Origin: Ruegeria sp. A3M17
GTDB lineage: Bacteria > Pseudomonadota > Alphaproteobacteria > Rhodobacterales > Rhodobacteraceae
Length of the DNA stretch: 64,000 nucleotides
Direction: 5' to 3'
Assembly (NCBI RefSeq): GCF_003318255.1
Contig: NZ_QOCF01000040.1
Span: forward strand, 124,001 to 188,000
Shown here: piece after piece, positions 54,814 through 63,791 of the stretch
Position numbering within the stretch: the stretch's first letter is position 1
Layout of the letters: each line of letters opens with the position of its first letter
Program-made: the position numbers and the translations under genes
Notes under the pieces: generated by a model
Told to the model about the DNA's origin: nothing
Databases searched by the model: none
The model's input: only the letters and a program-made list of their open reading frames with translations

Positions 54814-55703
54814 GCCAGCGCGCGGGCTTCGAATTCTCGCAGGATCAGGCGGGCTGCCCGGCCGAATCCCAGACCATTCGGCGTGGATGTGTCGGGGAAA
54901 ATGGCGGCGAGCTCCTGCAATGCGTCCGAGGAAAGTGTGTACAGGGATTCCTCACCCAGATAGAGGCTTTCAGCCAGTGTGCCCTCGGCTGTCAGTATTT
55001 CGTGGTTATCCAGCAGGATGTGAAAATACTCGACCGGGTCATCAGAGGTGTCAATCGCGATACCTGGCCAGGAACAAAGATGCTTGGCCGCAACCAGCGC
55101 GTCGGGCGCGCCGAACAAAAGCTCGACCTTTGGTCCGCTGACCAGAATGCGGTGCTGCTGTGATACCAACAGATCGCGTTCGGGCTGTCCTGTGCCAAGG
55201 CTGCCAGCTTTGATCCGAACAGGGCGCATGGCCGGATTGTCACGTAATCGGTCCGGCGATAAGGCGCTGCTTTCCACCCACCGGATCGGTTGCGGCCCGC
55301 GATCTACGGTCATCACCTTGTCGCCAACGCTCAGGGTTTCTATCTTTTGATTGCCTTTTTCGGCCAGGATCAAGGTGCCTGCCGTAAAGCACACGCCTTC
55401 AAGGGTGATCGTGATCTCTTGGGTCAGATCATATGGTTGGAAGAAAAAGTCCAATCCGGTGACCTGTACCGTGAAGGTATCAGTGACCGTAGTCCCGAAC
55501 GGGATATCGTCAAAATCGCTTTGATTGACCGTGTAGGTCCATTCGCCGGTATTTGGGTTAATGGAGGCCACGCCCAGTGATGGCTGATCAGAGATCGACC
55601 AGGATTGCGTACGGGGAAGGCCAGTCAAGCCGAGATCACCGCTGGCCTGATTGGGCGGGTCTCCAGTCACAAAACCAGTTGTTGTCCCTACGATCGATAC
55701 CAT
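54810..55703 (-). CDS. Hint-domain (Hedgehog/intein-type) secreted protein
   Basis: A 297-residue protein. Residues about 25-105 look like a VCBS/cadherin-like beta domain (GVASINPNTGEWTYTVNQSDFDDIPFGT). The Hint_2 domain then begins with VCFTAGTLILAEKGNQKIETLSVGDKVMTVDRG, whose Cys would be the autoprocessing nucleophile, and includes the LLVSQQHRILV block. No signal peptide is seen. It is translated immediately after the HlyC-type acyltransferase (1-bp gap, GGGAGG ribosome-binding site within its 3' end), so the two belong together. The processed substrate is unknown. Confidence 0.85.
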   Translation of the reverse strand: MVSIVGTTTGFVTGDPPNQASGDLGLTGLPRTQSWSISDQPSLGVASINPNTGEWTYTVNQSDFDDIPFGTTVTDTFTVQVTGLDFFFQPYDLTQEITITLEGVCFTAGTLILAEKGNQKIETLSVGDKVMTVDRGPQPIRWVESSALSPDRLRDNPAMRPVRIKAGSLGTGQPERDLLVSQQHRILVSGPKVELLFGAPDALVAAKHLCSWPGIAIDTSDDPVEYFHILLDNHEILTAEGTLAESLYLGEESLYTLSSDALQELAAIFPDTSTPNGLGFGRAARLILREFEARALA

Positions 55704-55704
55704 T

Positions 55705-56217
55705 TCAAGATCCTCCCATAGTCAGGACCTCACGAAATTCTTTCTTCCGGTAAAGCTCCATGTGTACGTCCCCCGCGTCGTCGCGGGTCCACTCCACGAT
55801 GCGATTTCGGGTCAGGTCGCTGTCCATCCGATTGGTTCGGACCCGAGGGTGGGGGATTTCTTTTTTCAGTATGTCGACGATCTGGTTGGTCTGTCCAAAC
55901 GGGGCCACGAGGTCGACGATCCAGAAGGACGTGCCGCTGGCAAAGTCCGTGTCCTTCAGCGGCTTTTCCTGAATGGCGTACCGACGCTCGGCTTCGGGGC
56001 TGAGGCCCGCGAAGGTCACAAACCCGCGCGGGAATCCGTTCTGTCGGAAAATATGGTACTGGTTCAGCCGAAAAGGCGTTTCAAATGCGTACAGCACCTG
56101 CCCAAGGGTCCGCAGCCTGTGTGTTTTGGTCAGCGATGCAAGATAGAACATGGCGCCCAAATCCGCGTATTTTTCGGATGGGATATCAAACCAGTCATTT
56201 GGAAACGCTTTGCTCAA
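55705..56217 (-). CDS. HlyC-type toxin-activating lysine acyltransferase
   Basis: A 170-residue protein with the HlyC pattern: ASLTKTHR with the essential His at residue 33, a FRLNQYHIFRQNGFPRGFVTFAGLSPEAE block aligning with the Asn-Gln-Tyr and Trp-Ala-Asn-Leu region of HlyC, and FWIVDLVAPFGQ with the Asp at residue 102. HlyC uses acyl-ACP to acylate lysines of pro-haemolysin and other RTX proteins in the cytoplasm. No RTX toxin gene lies next to it; its coupled partner is the Hint-domain gene. Length equals HlyC (about 170). AT-content is somewhat higher than in modC. Confidence 0.82.
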   Translation of the reverse strand: MSKAFPNDWFDIPSEKYADLGAMFYLASLTKTHRLRTLGQVLYAFETPFRLNQYHIFRQNGFPRGFVTFAGLSPEAERRYAIQEKPLKDTDFASGTSFWIVDLVAPFGQTNQIVDILKKEIPHPRVRTNRMDSDLTRNRIVEWTRDDAGDVHMELYRKKEFREVLTMGGS

Positions 56218-56397
56218 AACAAACCCCAGCCAAAATATACCTTGAGCCTAATTGCTTAAGATTCAAAATGATACTGTTTTGCCTGTATGCTCTGTGTCGG
56301 GGTCCTGTCGGCCAAAATCCCGAAAATGGTGCCGCTTTACTCGGATCACGTGTCCGGTATGATCTTGAATAATTGTTTCGAAACAGGAATTGCCATT

Positions 56398-56808
56398 ATG
56401 CGAGTTTTGAAAATAGCGGCCCTGGCAGCATTTGCGGTGTCGCCTGTATCTGCACAGGGAATTGGGATCGGAATCGGCGCTTACCCGGGTTTTAAAACCA
56501 CAGTCACTCCTATGAACAACGGTGTATACGAGGTCGCCGTCAGCGGGTCTTCGGCCCCGGTCTCGTATTGGTGCGGGATAGGGGACTTTGCTATTCGCAC
56601 ACTCAGAACCAAGGCAACTCAGCGTATCTATATAGTCAGGGCCTACGAAAAAGGCGTGCGCACGGTGCAGTTTTCACTTACCCCACCCGATGGGGTCGAT
56701 ACCACGCCGGGATATTCGGTCACGGTGAAACGTGTGGGTGAGAACATGTCGGCAGGCTCCGCGCAGGGCTATTGCTTTGACAACTTCCTGGATTTTGGGT
56801 TCCGCTAG
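56398..56808 (+). CDS. Small exported hypothetical protein
   Basis: A 136-residue protein with a signal peptide (MRVLKIAALAAFAVSPVSA-QG) and a mature beta-rich domain with two cysteines (YWCGIGD, GYCFDNF) that may form a disulphide. AGGAA upstream supports ATG 56398. No family recognised. Its stop is 4 bp from the convergent hemF stop. The 180 bp before it separates it from the divergent HlyC-type gene and should hold both promoters. Confidence 0.7.
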   Translation: MRVLKIAALAAFAVSPVSAQGIGIGIGAYPGFKTTVTPMNNGVYEVAVSGSSAPVSYWCGIGDFAIRTLRTKATQRIYIVRAYEKGVRTVQFSLTPPDGVDTTPGYSVTVKRVGENMSAGSAQGYCFDNFLDFGFR

Positions 56809-56812
56809 TTTA

Positions 56813-57697
56813 TCAGACCCATTTTGCCATTGGCGGAAGGCTCATAAGCACCGCATCCGGGTCATGGCCGGTTTCCAGTCCGAATTTTGTGCCCCGGTCG
56901 TAGACGAGGTTGTATTCGGCATAAAGGCCCCGATGCACCAGTTGCGTGTCTTTGGCCGTCTCGTCAAACCCCTGGACTCGGCGCCTTTCCACCAATGGCA
57001 GGAAGGCAGGCAGGAATGCGCGACCGATATCCTGGGTCAGCGCGAAATCTGCGGCCCAGTCTCCGGTGCAATAGTCATCCATAAATATCCCGCCCACGCC
57101 GCGGGCGCGCTTGCGGTGGGGGATATAGAAGTACTCATCAGCCCAGTCTTTCAGGCGGGGGTAGTGGCCGGGACCATGCGGATCCAGATGCGCCTTTTGG
57201 GTGGCGTGGAAATGCGCTGTGTCCTCATCATACTCGATGCAGGGATTCAGGTCCGAACCGCCGCCGAACCACCATGCGTGCGGGGTCCAGAACATGCGTG
57301 TGTTCATATGAACGGCCGGTACATGCGGGTTTTGCATATGCGCGACCAGAGAGATGCCCGACGCCCAGAAACGCGGATCTTCGGTCATCCCCGGAATCCC
57401 CTTGCGCGCCGCCATGGCCTGTTGCGCCCGCGCACCCAAAGTGCCGTATACGGTCGAGACATTGACTCCGACCTTTTCGAAGACCCGCCCGCCACGCATC
57501 ACGGACATCAACCCGCCGCCCGCATCGCTGCCGTCCTCGGATTGGCGTTTGGTTTCCTTGACCTCGAACCGGCCTGGTGCTGCTTCTGCAAAAGGGCCAG
57601 AGCTGTGGGTGTCTTCAAGTGCCTCAAACGCGGCGACGATGTCATCGCGCAATTGGCGGAACCACGCGGCGGCGGTTGATTTTTCGGTATCGAACAT
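56813..57697 (-). CDS. hemF: Oxygen-dependent coproporphyrinogen III oxidase
   Basis: A 294-residue HemF, which oxidatively decarboxylates coproporphyrinogen III to protoporphyrinogen IX in haem and bacteriochlorophyll synthesis. Signatures include the conserved His/Asn stretch HMNTRMF, WWFGGGSDLNP, FHATQKAHLDPHG and YCTGDWAADF, and GIFMDDY. Length equals E. coli HemF. It lies 5 bp downstream of the SDR gene, so the two are likely co-transcribed. Confidence 0.97.
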   Translation of the reverse strand: MFDTEKSTAAAWFRQLRDDIVAAFEALEDTHSSGPFAEAAPGRFEVKETKRQSEDGSDAGGGLMSVMRGGRVFEKVGVNVSTVYGTLGARAQQAMAARKGIPGMTEDPRFWASGISLVAHMQNPHVPAVHMNTRMFWTPHAWWFGGGSDLNPCIEYDEDTAHFHATQKAHLDPHGPGHYPRLKDWADEYFYIPHRKRARGVGGIFMDDYCTGDWAADFALTQDIGRAFLPAFLPLVERRRVQGFDETAKDTQLVHRGLYAEYNLVYDRGTKFGLETGHDPDAVLMSLPPMAKWV

Positions 57698-57702
57698 AGG
57701 GA

Positions 57703-58503
57703 TTAATGGGCCGGGGCTGCGACGGGGTCCAGCAAGGTGCGGCCGCCATCAATTGTCAGAATTTGCCCGGTGATGAACCCGGCTGCGTCCGAGGCCAGGA
57801 ATTGTGCCGTCTCGGTCAGTTCGTTCGGGGCTGCGATCCGGGCCAGGGGCGTATGTTTCTCGATATCGTTGCGAAAGTCCCGGTTTTCCTTGAGCGTGGA
57901 CTGCAGCGAGGCGCTCATGACCGATCCCAGCGCGATGGAATTGACGCGGATCCGTTTCGGGGCCAGGGCAACGGCCAGCGAACGTGTCATCTGATCCAGC
58001 GCGGCGGTGGATACGGAATAGGCCATCAGATCGGGGTGGGTGCGCCGCGCGGCGATTGAAGACAGGTTGATGATCGACCCGGCGGGGCCTTCGTCAGTGT
58101 CGCCTGCTTGTTTTATCATGCGCTTGGCGACCGCCTGGCTTAGGCGCAGCGCGGGCATCAGGTTCTGATTGAGCAGCATGCGCACGGAATCGTCGTCCGC
58201 ATCCAGCGGATCAGACGGGATCACCTGCCGCGCGCCATTAATCAGGATGTCCACCTGATCAAAGGCATCTAAAGTGGCAGACAACAGGTTCGCGATGGTC
58301 AGCTTTTCCCGCAGGTCGCCAGCGAAAAACCGGATGTTGCTGTCATCGGCCTGTTCGCCGAGTTCGTCGGACAGCCGTTTTTCGTCCATGTCGGCAAACA
58401 TGACATTGGCCCCGGCATCCGCAAAGTGGCGCCCGATGGCCAGCCCGACACCATTGGCGCTGCCTGTGACAATGGCGGTCTTACCGGCTATGGAAAAGGA
58501 CAT
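57703..58503 (-). CDS. Short-chain dehydrogenase/reductase with substituted catalytic Lys
   Basis: A 266-residue classical SDR. The nucleotide loop is TGSANGVGLAIG (residues 13-24), NAG is replaced by NGA near residue 89, the catalytic Ser is at 148-149 (INLSS), and the catalytic Tyr is 162 in YSVST. In the canonical YxxxK the Lys is Thr166 here, read from an ACC codon. The C-terminal FITGQILTIDGG is standard. The fold is clear; catalysis may be altered or absent. Upstream of hemF in the same operon. Confidence 0.88.
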   Translation of the reverse strand: MSFSIAGKTAIVTGSANGVGLAIGRHFADAGANVMFADMDEKRLSDELGEQADDSNIRFFAGDLREKLTIANLLSATLDAFDQVDILINGARQVIPSDPLDADDDSVRMLLNQNLMPALRLSQAVAKRMIKQAGDTDEGPAGSIINLSSIAARRTHPDLMAYSVSTAALDQMTRSLAVALAPKRIRVNSIALGSVMSASLQSTLKENRDFRNDIEKHTPLARIAAPNELTETAQFLASDAAGFITGQILTIDGGRTLLDPVAAPAH

Positions 58504-58540
58504 GCGTTGTCTCCTGATTTGCGGCGCAGGTTAACCGGGA

Positions 58541-59506
58541 TCACCGTCGAGGGCGAGAGGCGTGGAACACCTTGAACCGATTGTCGCCGGATACCTCGTG
58601 AACCTGCAGGAAATTCTCGGCCAGCGTGACCTCGTAGGGTAGGTGGCGATTTGCGACCATCCAGAGATTTCCGCTCCGGGTCAGGTTTCGAGCTGCGGAT
58701 TTGATAAAGCCCTGACCCAGTTCAGGGTCAGCGGCGCGCGATGTGTGGAACGGAGGGTTCATGATCACCGTGTCCAACGGTTCCGGCGCGTTCCACGTGA
58801 CGGCGTCGGCCCAGTGGAACTGCGCGCAGGTCTCGGCCATATTGACGCGTGCGCAGGTAAGGGCAATCTGGTCGGCCTCGACCAGATGTAACGCGCGCGG
58901 ATTGGCAGCCTTTAGCACACCCGCCGCGAGATACCCCCAGCCAGCGCCCAAATCAGCGATCCTTGCACCCAGCTTTTCGGGCAACGCGTTCAGCAGCAGG
59001 GTCGAGGCAGGGTCAATCCCATCAGCGGAGAACACGCCGGGCGCGGTCTGAAAGCCATCGACTGTCTGGTTGTCCGGGGCGGCCCAGTCGGCAAAAGCCT
59101 CGGGCGCGGATTGGAACCAGAATATCTTGCCGTGTGCCTTGGCGATGGGCCCCTCGACGTCAACGCGTTTGCGGATTTCTTTCAGCAGGCTGTCGACACC
59201 GTCGGTTTTGGCACCGTCTATGACAATCAGTCCGTTGGCCCGCTGACAGGCCTGTTGCACCATGCTGCGCGCCAGCGCCTTGGCGCGGGGCAGGATCACG
59301 ATGGCATCCTGACAGGGGTCGTGGGCCTCCGGCACCGCGGCAAAGCCCTGTCCGGCAAAGTGGTCGTGAAGCGGTTTGAATGGCTGCACCACCTGTGTTC
59401 CACGGGGCAGGGCCGACAGATCGCTGTCGGATGTCGGCCCAAGCACGCTGAGTGGTTGCGACAGCTCAAGGCCGCTTTGCAGGGCAAGATCAAGACGAGG
59501 GGACAT
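58541..59506 (-). CDS. Class I SAM-dependent methyltransferase, RsmC-like
   Basis: A 321-residue two-domain protein. The C-terminal catalytic domain has IADLGAGWGYLAAGVL (SAM motif I) and the N2-guanine methyltransferase motif NPPFH (VIMNPPFHTSRAADPELGQGFI). The N-terminal half is a degenerate copy of the same fold, as in RsmC (16S rRNA G1207 methyltransferase) and RlmG. The ATG at 59506 is used; a TTG 6 bp upstream is possible. Exact rRNA target not assignable. Confidence 0.87.
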   Translation of the reverse strand: MSPRLDLALQSGLELSQPLSVLGPTSDSDLSALPRGTQVVQPFKPLHDHFAGQGFAAVPEAHDPCQDAIVILPRAKALARSMVQQACQRANGLIVIDGAKTDGVDSLLKEIRKRVDVEGPIAKAHGKIFWFQSAPEAFADWAAPDNQTVDGFQTAPGVFSADGIDPASTLLLNALPEKLGARIADLGAGWGYLAAGVLKAANPRALHLVEADQIALTCARVNMAETCAQFHWADAVTWNAPEPLDTVIMNPPFHTSRAADPELGQGFIKSAARNLTRSGNLWMVANRHLPYEVTLAENFLQVHEVSGDNRFKVFHASRPRR

Positions 59507-59538
59507 GGGCAAATATGAGAGAGAAGGCTAAGGCGGCC

Positions 59539-59880
59539 TTACTCTTCCCGTTCCATTGTGCATTGCAGGGGGTGCTGGTGCCTGCGGGCAAAGTCCATGA
59601 CTTGGCCCACTTTGGTTTCGGCGATCTCATGGCTGAACACGCCAACCACGGCGACGCCTTTCTTGTGGACGATCAACATGATTTCGAACGCCTCGGCATG
59701 GGTCATGCCAAAGAAACGCTCCAGCACATGCACCACGAATTCCATCGGGGTGTAGTCGTCGTTCAGCAGCAGTACCTTGTACAACGGCGGGCGCTTGGTC
59801 TTAGGGCGCGTCTGTACCAACAGCGACGGATCATCGTCGTTGTCCGGTTGGTCAGACATCATCCATTTGTGTTCAGTCAT
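59539..59880 (-). CDS. clpS: ATP-dependent Clp protease adaptor ClpS
   Basis: A 113-residue adaptor that delivers N-end-rule substrates to ClpA. A flexible acidic N-terminal extension ([13 protein letters not shown]) is followed by the ClpS core: [27 protein letters not shown] with the Asn-Asp-Asp substrate pocket and the [19 protein letters not shown] block with the His. ATG 59880 gives the extension usual in alphaproteobacteria; a Met three codons after HKW is possible. It is divergent from the HAD gene. Confidence 0.96.
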   Translation of the reverse strand: MTEHKWMMSDQPDNDDDPSLLVQTRPKTKRPPLYKVLLLNDDYTPMEFVVHVLERFFGMTHAEAFEIMLIVHKKGVAVVGVFSHEIAETKVGQVMDFARRHQHPLQCTMEREE

Positions 59881-59971
59881 TGCGCCTTTGTCCGATTCAG
59901 GCTTCGGTTTGTCTGATCGGTTATATAACGTGCATGGGGCCAGAGAAAAGAGCCAGCAGGACGTAATCGAA

Positions 59972-60673
59972 ATGGAAAAAGCGCTGACCACAATCGGGTT
60001 CGACGCCGACGACACGCTTTGGCACAACGAGCGGTTTTTTAAACTGACGCAGACGCATTTCACGGAATTGCTGGCCGATCACGCTGATCGCGATCACCTG
60101 TTGGATCGGCTGCTTGCTGCGGAAAAACGTAATATCCGACACTATGGCTACGGAATCAAAGGCTTCACCCTGTCGATGATCGAAACCGCAATCGAAGTGA
60201 CCGACGACCATGTTCCAGCCTCGGTTATCCGCCAGTTGGTCGAAGCGGGGCAGGATATGCTAGCCCACCCGATCGAGCTTTTGCCCCACGCGCGGGAGGC
60301 CATCCAAGCGGTGACTGATACGCATCGGGTGATTCTGATCACCAAGGGCGACCTGATCGATCAAGAGAGAAAGCTGGCGCAATCCGGTCTGGGAGAGTTG
60401 TTCGACGAGGTTGAAATCGTGTCCGAAAAGTCAGCGCAAACCTACCGCGATATCTTTGCGCGGCATGGTGACGGGCCCGAATCTGCAATGATGGTAGGCA
60501 ATTCGATGCGGTCCGATGTCGTCGCCCCAATTCAGGCCGGGTGTTGGGGCGTCTATGTGCCCCATGGGTTGGTCTGGGAGATTGAAAAGGCCGAAACCCC
60601 GGCGGACAATCCGCGCTATCGCGAGATGCGGGATTTGGGCGAACTTGCTGATCTGGTTCAGCGCCTAAGTTGA
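59972..60673 (+). CDS. HAD-superfamily hydrolase
   Basis: A 233-residue HAD phosphatase-like protein: motif [12 protein letters not shown] with both Asp residues, motif II Thr in VILITKGD, the Lys in VSEKSAQTY, and motif IV with the acidic pair in [18 protein letters not shown]. The cap is helical (C1 type). Substrate unknown. The ATG at 59972 follows GCAGGA; the frame is open upstream across clpS but that part is not conserved-looking. Confidence 0.88.
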   Translation: MEKALTTIGFDADDTLWHNERFFKLTQTHFTELLADHADRDHLLDRLLAAEKRNIRHYGYGIKGFTLSMIETAIEVTDDHVPASVIRQLVEAGQDMLAHPIELLPHAREAIQAVTDTHRVILITKGDLIDQERKLAQSGLGELFDEVEIVSEKSAQTYRDIFARHGDGPESAMMVGNSMRSDVVAPIQAGCWGVYVPHGLVWEIEKAETPADNPRYREMRDLGELADLVQRLS

Positions 60674-60923
60674 TGTTGCCAATTGGTCTCAGTTTTCAAA
60701 AAACGGGGCGGGATTTACGTTCAGGGGTTCAATTTGCGCAGTTGTGGTAGGTCACGGGCTTTGCGCGTCTACATGTAGTGCCGGTTCGGACGTTTAACAA
60801 AACAGCGAATTTGCACGCTTTCGGTTTATTTCATTGGGTCTCTGTGTTAGCCTTATCGATAATAAAAATAATTAACGCTGACCGGGAAAACCCGGCGGCC
60901 TGAGGTAGACAGAGGCAAAGATC

Positions 60924-62339
60924 GTGCAGGTTCGGCGGACAGTTCCGGCCCGGATGGGCTTATTTCTTATAGCATTCTTGTGGTTGCTCTCCTTCGCGCC
61001 GTTGCAGGGATTTGCGGCACCATATGCGGCGATGGTCATCGACGCCCGGACAGGCGAGGTACTGCATTCGCGCAATGCTGACACCCGACTACATCCGGCC
61101 TCTCTGACCAAGATGATGACACTCTACATTGCGTTCGAGGCGGTGCGGAATGGTGAGATCACATTGGACACGCCCGTTCGAATCACAAAAAAGGCGACGG
61201 CTGAACCCCCCTCGAAGCTGGGCCTGCGCACCGGGCAGACCATTGCGTTCCGCTATCTGATCCGGGCGGCTGCCGTGAAGTCCGCCAATGATGCGGCCAC
61301 GGCGATTGGCATCGCGATCAGTGGATCCGAAGCCGCATTCGCGCGCCGCATGACCCGTACCGCCAAAGCCATGGGCATGAGCCGGACGACCTTCAAGAAC
61401 GCACACGGCCTGACGGAGTCGGGCCATTTGTCGACCGCGCGGGATATGACCACGTTGGGTCGCCATCTGCTTTATGACTATCCGCAGTATTACAACCTGT
61501 TCTCGCGCCAATCCACGCATGCAGGGATCAAGACGGTTCCAAATACGAACCGTCGCCTGTTGGCGGCCTATAAAGGTGCAGACGGTATCAAGACCGGGTA
61601 CACGCGGGCTGCGGGCTTTAACCTGGTTGCATCGGCCAAGCGCAAGGACGAACGCATCATCGCAACTGTCTTTGGTGGTAAATCCGGCGCATCGCGGAAC
61701 GCCAAAGTTGCCGAATTGCTGGATATGGGCTTCCGCCGCGCCCCCTCCCGCGCCCCGATCCGCAAGCCAGCCCGCCCCACCTATGCCGGGAACGCAGGAT
61801 TGGGTGCGACCGTCGCGGCGCTGACAATCGCGCCAAAATCCAGTCTGCGCCCCGTTCTGCGCCCCGGACCGGGTGCCGCAGTTCAGGTTGCTGGCGCCGT
61901 GGCTGAGACGGCTGCCAAAAATGGCACGCGCATCAAGGACGGGATCGCCGCAGCAATCGCAGCTGCCGACATCCAGCCCTCTGGTGATGGTGACGTACCC
62001 CGTCCCGCTGCGCGCCCGGCTGACCTGGTTCTGGCCTCGACCGATCCGGCGGTGCAGCCTGAACCCGAGCAAGAGATCGTGACCCGCCTGTCCACATCGG
62101 GCGGACGACTGTGGGGCGTGAATGTAGGCCGCTATACCACCCGATATGAGGCGGAAAAGATTTTGCTGAAAACCGCGCTGTCGGAAATGACCACTCTGGA
62201 AGGCACGCTGCGCAAGGTAAACCAAAGCTCGCGCGGTTTCGACGCGACATTCCAGGGCATGACCCGCGAACAGGCCGATCTGGCTTGCCGCCGGTTGCAG
62301 GCCCGGAATGTGACTTGTTTCATGATCGGGCCGTCATAA
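60924..62339 (+). CDS. D-Ala-D-Ala carboxypeptidase (DacA/DacC type) with SPOR-like C-terminal domain
   Basis: A 471-residue exported S11 carboxypeptidase. After a signal peptide (LFLIAFLWLLSFAPLQGFA), SxxK is ASLTKMMT near residue 59, SxN is KSANDAAT and KTG is DGIKTGYTRAAG. The catalytic domain ends near residue 275; a Pro/Arg/Ala-rich linker and a C-terminal SPOR-like domain (GRLWGVNVGRYTTRYEAEKILLKT) follow, which would target it to septal denuded peptidoglycan. Start is GTG 60924 with AGAGG upstream; ATG 60954 is possible. The 250 bp before it hold no gene, only AT-rich likely promoter sequence. Confidence 0.94.
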   Translation: MQVRRTVPARMGLFLIAFLWLLSFAPLQGFAAPYAAMVIDARTGEVLHSRNADTRLHPASLTKMMTLYIAFEAVRNGEITLDTPVRITKKATAEPPSKLGLRTGQTIAFRYLIRAAAVKSANDAATAIGIAISGSEAAFARRMTRTAKAMGMSRTTFKNAHGLTESGHLSTARDMTTLGRHLLYDYPQYYNLFSRQSTHAGIKTVPNTNRRLLAAYKGADGIKTGYTRAAGFNLVASAKRKDERIIATVFGGKSGASRNAKVAELLDMGFRRAPSRAPIRKPARPTYAGNAGLGATVAALTIAPKSSLRPVLRPGPGAAVQVAGAVAETAAKNGTRIKDGIAAAIAAADIQPSGDGDVPRPAARPADLVLASTDPAVQPEPEQEIVTRLSTSGGRLWGVNVGRYTTRYEAEKILLKTALSEMTTLEGTLRKVNQSSRGFDATFQGMTREQADLACRRLQARNVTCFMIGPS

Positions 62340-62368
62340 GGCTCGACATACTCTCCTGAATGGATCTG

Positions 62369-62397
62369 GGCTGCGAGGAAACTCGCAGCCTTTTTTT
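62369..62397 (+). terminator. Rho-independent terminator of the carboxypeptidase gene
   Basis: A perfect 9-bp stem (62369-62377 with 62382-62390), GAAA tetraloop and seven Ts. It also abuts the stop codon of the convergent HPPD-like gene. Confidence 0.93.
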
Positions 62398-62398
62398 G

Positions 62399-63646
62399 TC
62401 AGTCGAAGACGTGGCCGTGTTCGTATTGTTCATCCTGACCCGCCGCAGCGGTCAGGGCGGCAACGTTATCCTTGGTAAAGAACCCGTCATAGTGGTGGCA
62501 GCGTTCGATATACTCGGTGATTAACAGCGTATACTTCGAATGCTTTGAGAAGATCTGCTTGAGGTTCGGATCGTCCTTACACTCGCCCACCACATGGGCC
62601 AGGAACGGTACACCTTCATCCTTGAGTGTGTTGACAACAAAATCGACGTTCTTTTCACCCGCGCCGTGGTCGCCGTCCTGGATCTCGATCGCCATGTGGT
62701 GCAAGCGACGGCCAAAGTTCCGCACGAAATCCTCGGTCGGCATTGGCAGCTGTTCAAACGAATTGACGAAGGAGGGCGTGTTGTTCGCGGTGAAGACCTT
62801 GGCGGGCGACTTCTTGTCATCATCGACATTCGCGTTTCGGTTCACATTGGTCGACGAGTTCATGTCAAAGATGTTGTACGCGCCCCAAAAGTAATAGGGC
62901 ACCATGGTCAGAAACTCGAGGATCGCGTCCTCACGCTCACCAGCCAGAATGCGTGTTGCAAGGTGGTCGACCCCCAGCATCAAAGGCGCGATTTTGCTGT
63001 CTGCTCCGAATGCGGCTGCCTGATCCAGCCGCGCCTGTTCGTCACTGCTCAGCAATATCCGGTCACCCAGACCAAGGCTGTCGGTGTCGTTGAAATCCAA
63101 AGATGAGTAGCCAACTCTGTTACAGGTGAAATCGGATGGAGACGTAAATCTGAACCCGTCCGATGTGTAGAACGGGTTTTCGGTGTCTCCCTTGTACTCA
63201 AACCTGATGTTCTGATTTTCAAGCGTTTTGGTTAGGGTCTTAAGGTCCGTGGCGCCATAAACCTCTCCGACATAGCGGGTTTGGGGGGTGTTGCGGGCCA
63301 GCGGGTACATACGGTTGATGCGCGGGATAAAGTCTTCGAATGTCGGGCTTAGTGGCGCCATGACGATTATCGCAGGATAATCGGTGTGTGAGTGCATCAC
63401 CGCAAATTTGTGCGTCTGACCCAGATAGCTGGCCGTATGTCGGTAGGGTGTCATGACATAAAGCTCGATCAGCGTGTCGAACATCGCGTCCGGTTCAACC
63501 TGAATGACGATCGCCTGCATCGCCCCGACCTGATCAGCCACGCCCGAGCTTTGGCGGCGTTCGTAGATCATCGGCAGATATTGGTGGAAGAACTCCGAGT
63601 TCTTTTTGTCGCCGCGCGGTTCGTAATTCATCAGATCGAAAGACAT
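62399..63646 (-). CDS. VOC-fold protein resembling 4-hydroxyphenylpyruvate dioxygenase
   Basis: A 415-residue protein with the layout of the HPPD superfamily. The C-terminal half carries His228 (GVDHLATRI), His316-317 (LHHMAIEI), NLKQIFSK and then Glu378 in TEYIERCHHYDGFFTKDNVAALTAA, the same order as the iron ligands and the Q-I-F and G-F-x-x-x-N regions of HPPD. The N-terminal half is a second, degenerate module. It lacks close similarity to standard HPPD elsewhere, so it may act on another 2-oxo acid or aromatic compound. AAGGAGGTTGGCC fixes ATG 63646. It is 146 bp downstream of the pxpA stop. Confidence 0.7.
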   Translation of the reverse strand: MSFDLMNYEPRGDKKNSEFFHQYLPMIYERRQSSGVADQVGAMQAIVIQVEPDAMFDTLIELYVMTPYRHTASYLGQTHKFAVMHSHTDYPAIIVMAPLSPTFEDFIPRINRMYPLARNTPQTRYVGEVYGATDLKTLTKTLENQNIRFEYKGDTENPFYTSDGFRFTSPSDFTCNRVGYSSLDFNDTDSLGLGDRILLSSDEQARLDQAAAFGADSKIAPLMLGVDHLATRILAGEREDAILEFLTMVPYYFWGAYNIFDMNSSTNVNRNANVDDDKKSPAKVFTANNTPSFVNSFEQLPMPTEDFVRNFGRRLHHMAIEIQDGDHGAGEKNVDFVVNTLKDEGVPFLAHVVGECKDDPNLKQIFSKHSKYTLLITEYIERCHHYDGFFTKDNVAALTAAAGQDEQYEHGHVFD

Positions 63647-63791
63647 TGGCCAACCTCCTTGCCTATACCGGTTCGGCATGGCGTTGCTTGGAATTGTGGT
63701 ATTCAGAACATGCACTTGTCAGACATGCTAGGGTCTGTATTCCATGCAGGCAACAGTCAGAGGATAGATCGTCAGGATTACGCCCTTCTTT

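Noticed and set aside
54810..55703. An intein
   Set aside because: The Hint domain is at the C-terminal side of a small secreted-type protein with no C-extein; it does not interrupt a host gene.
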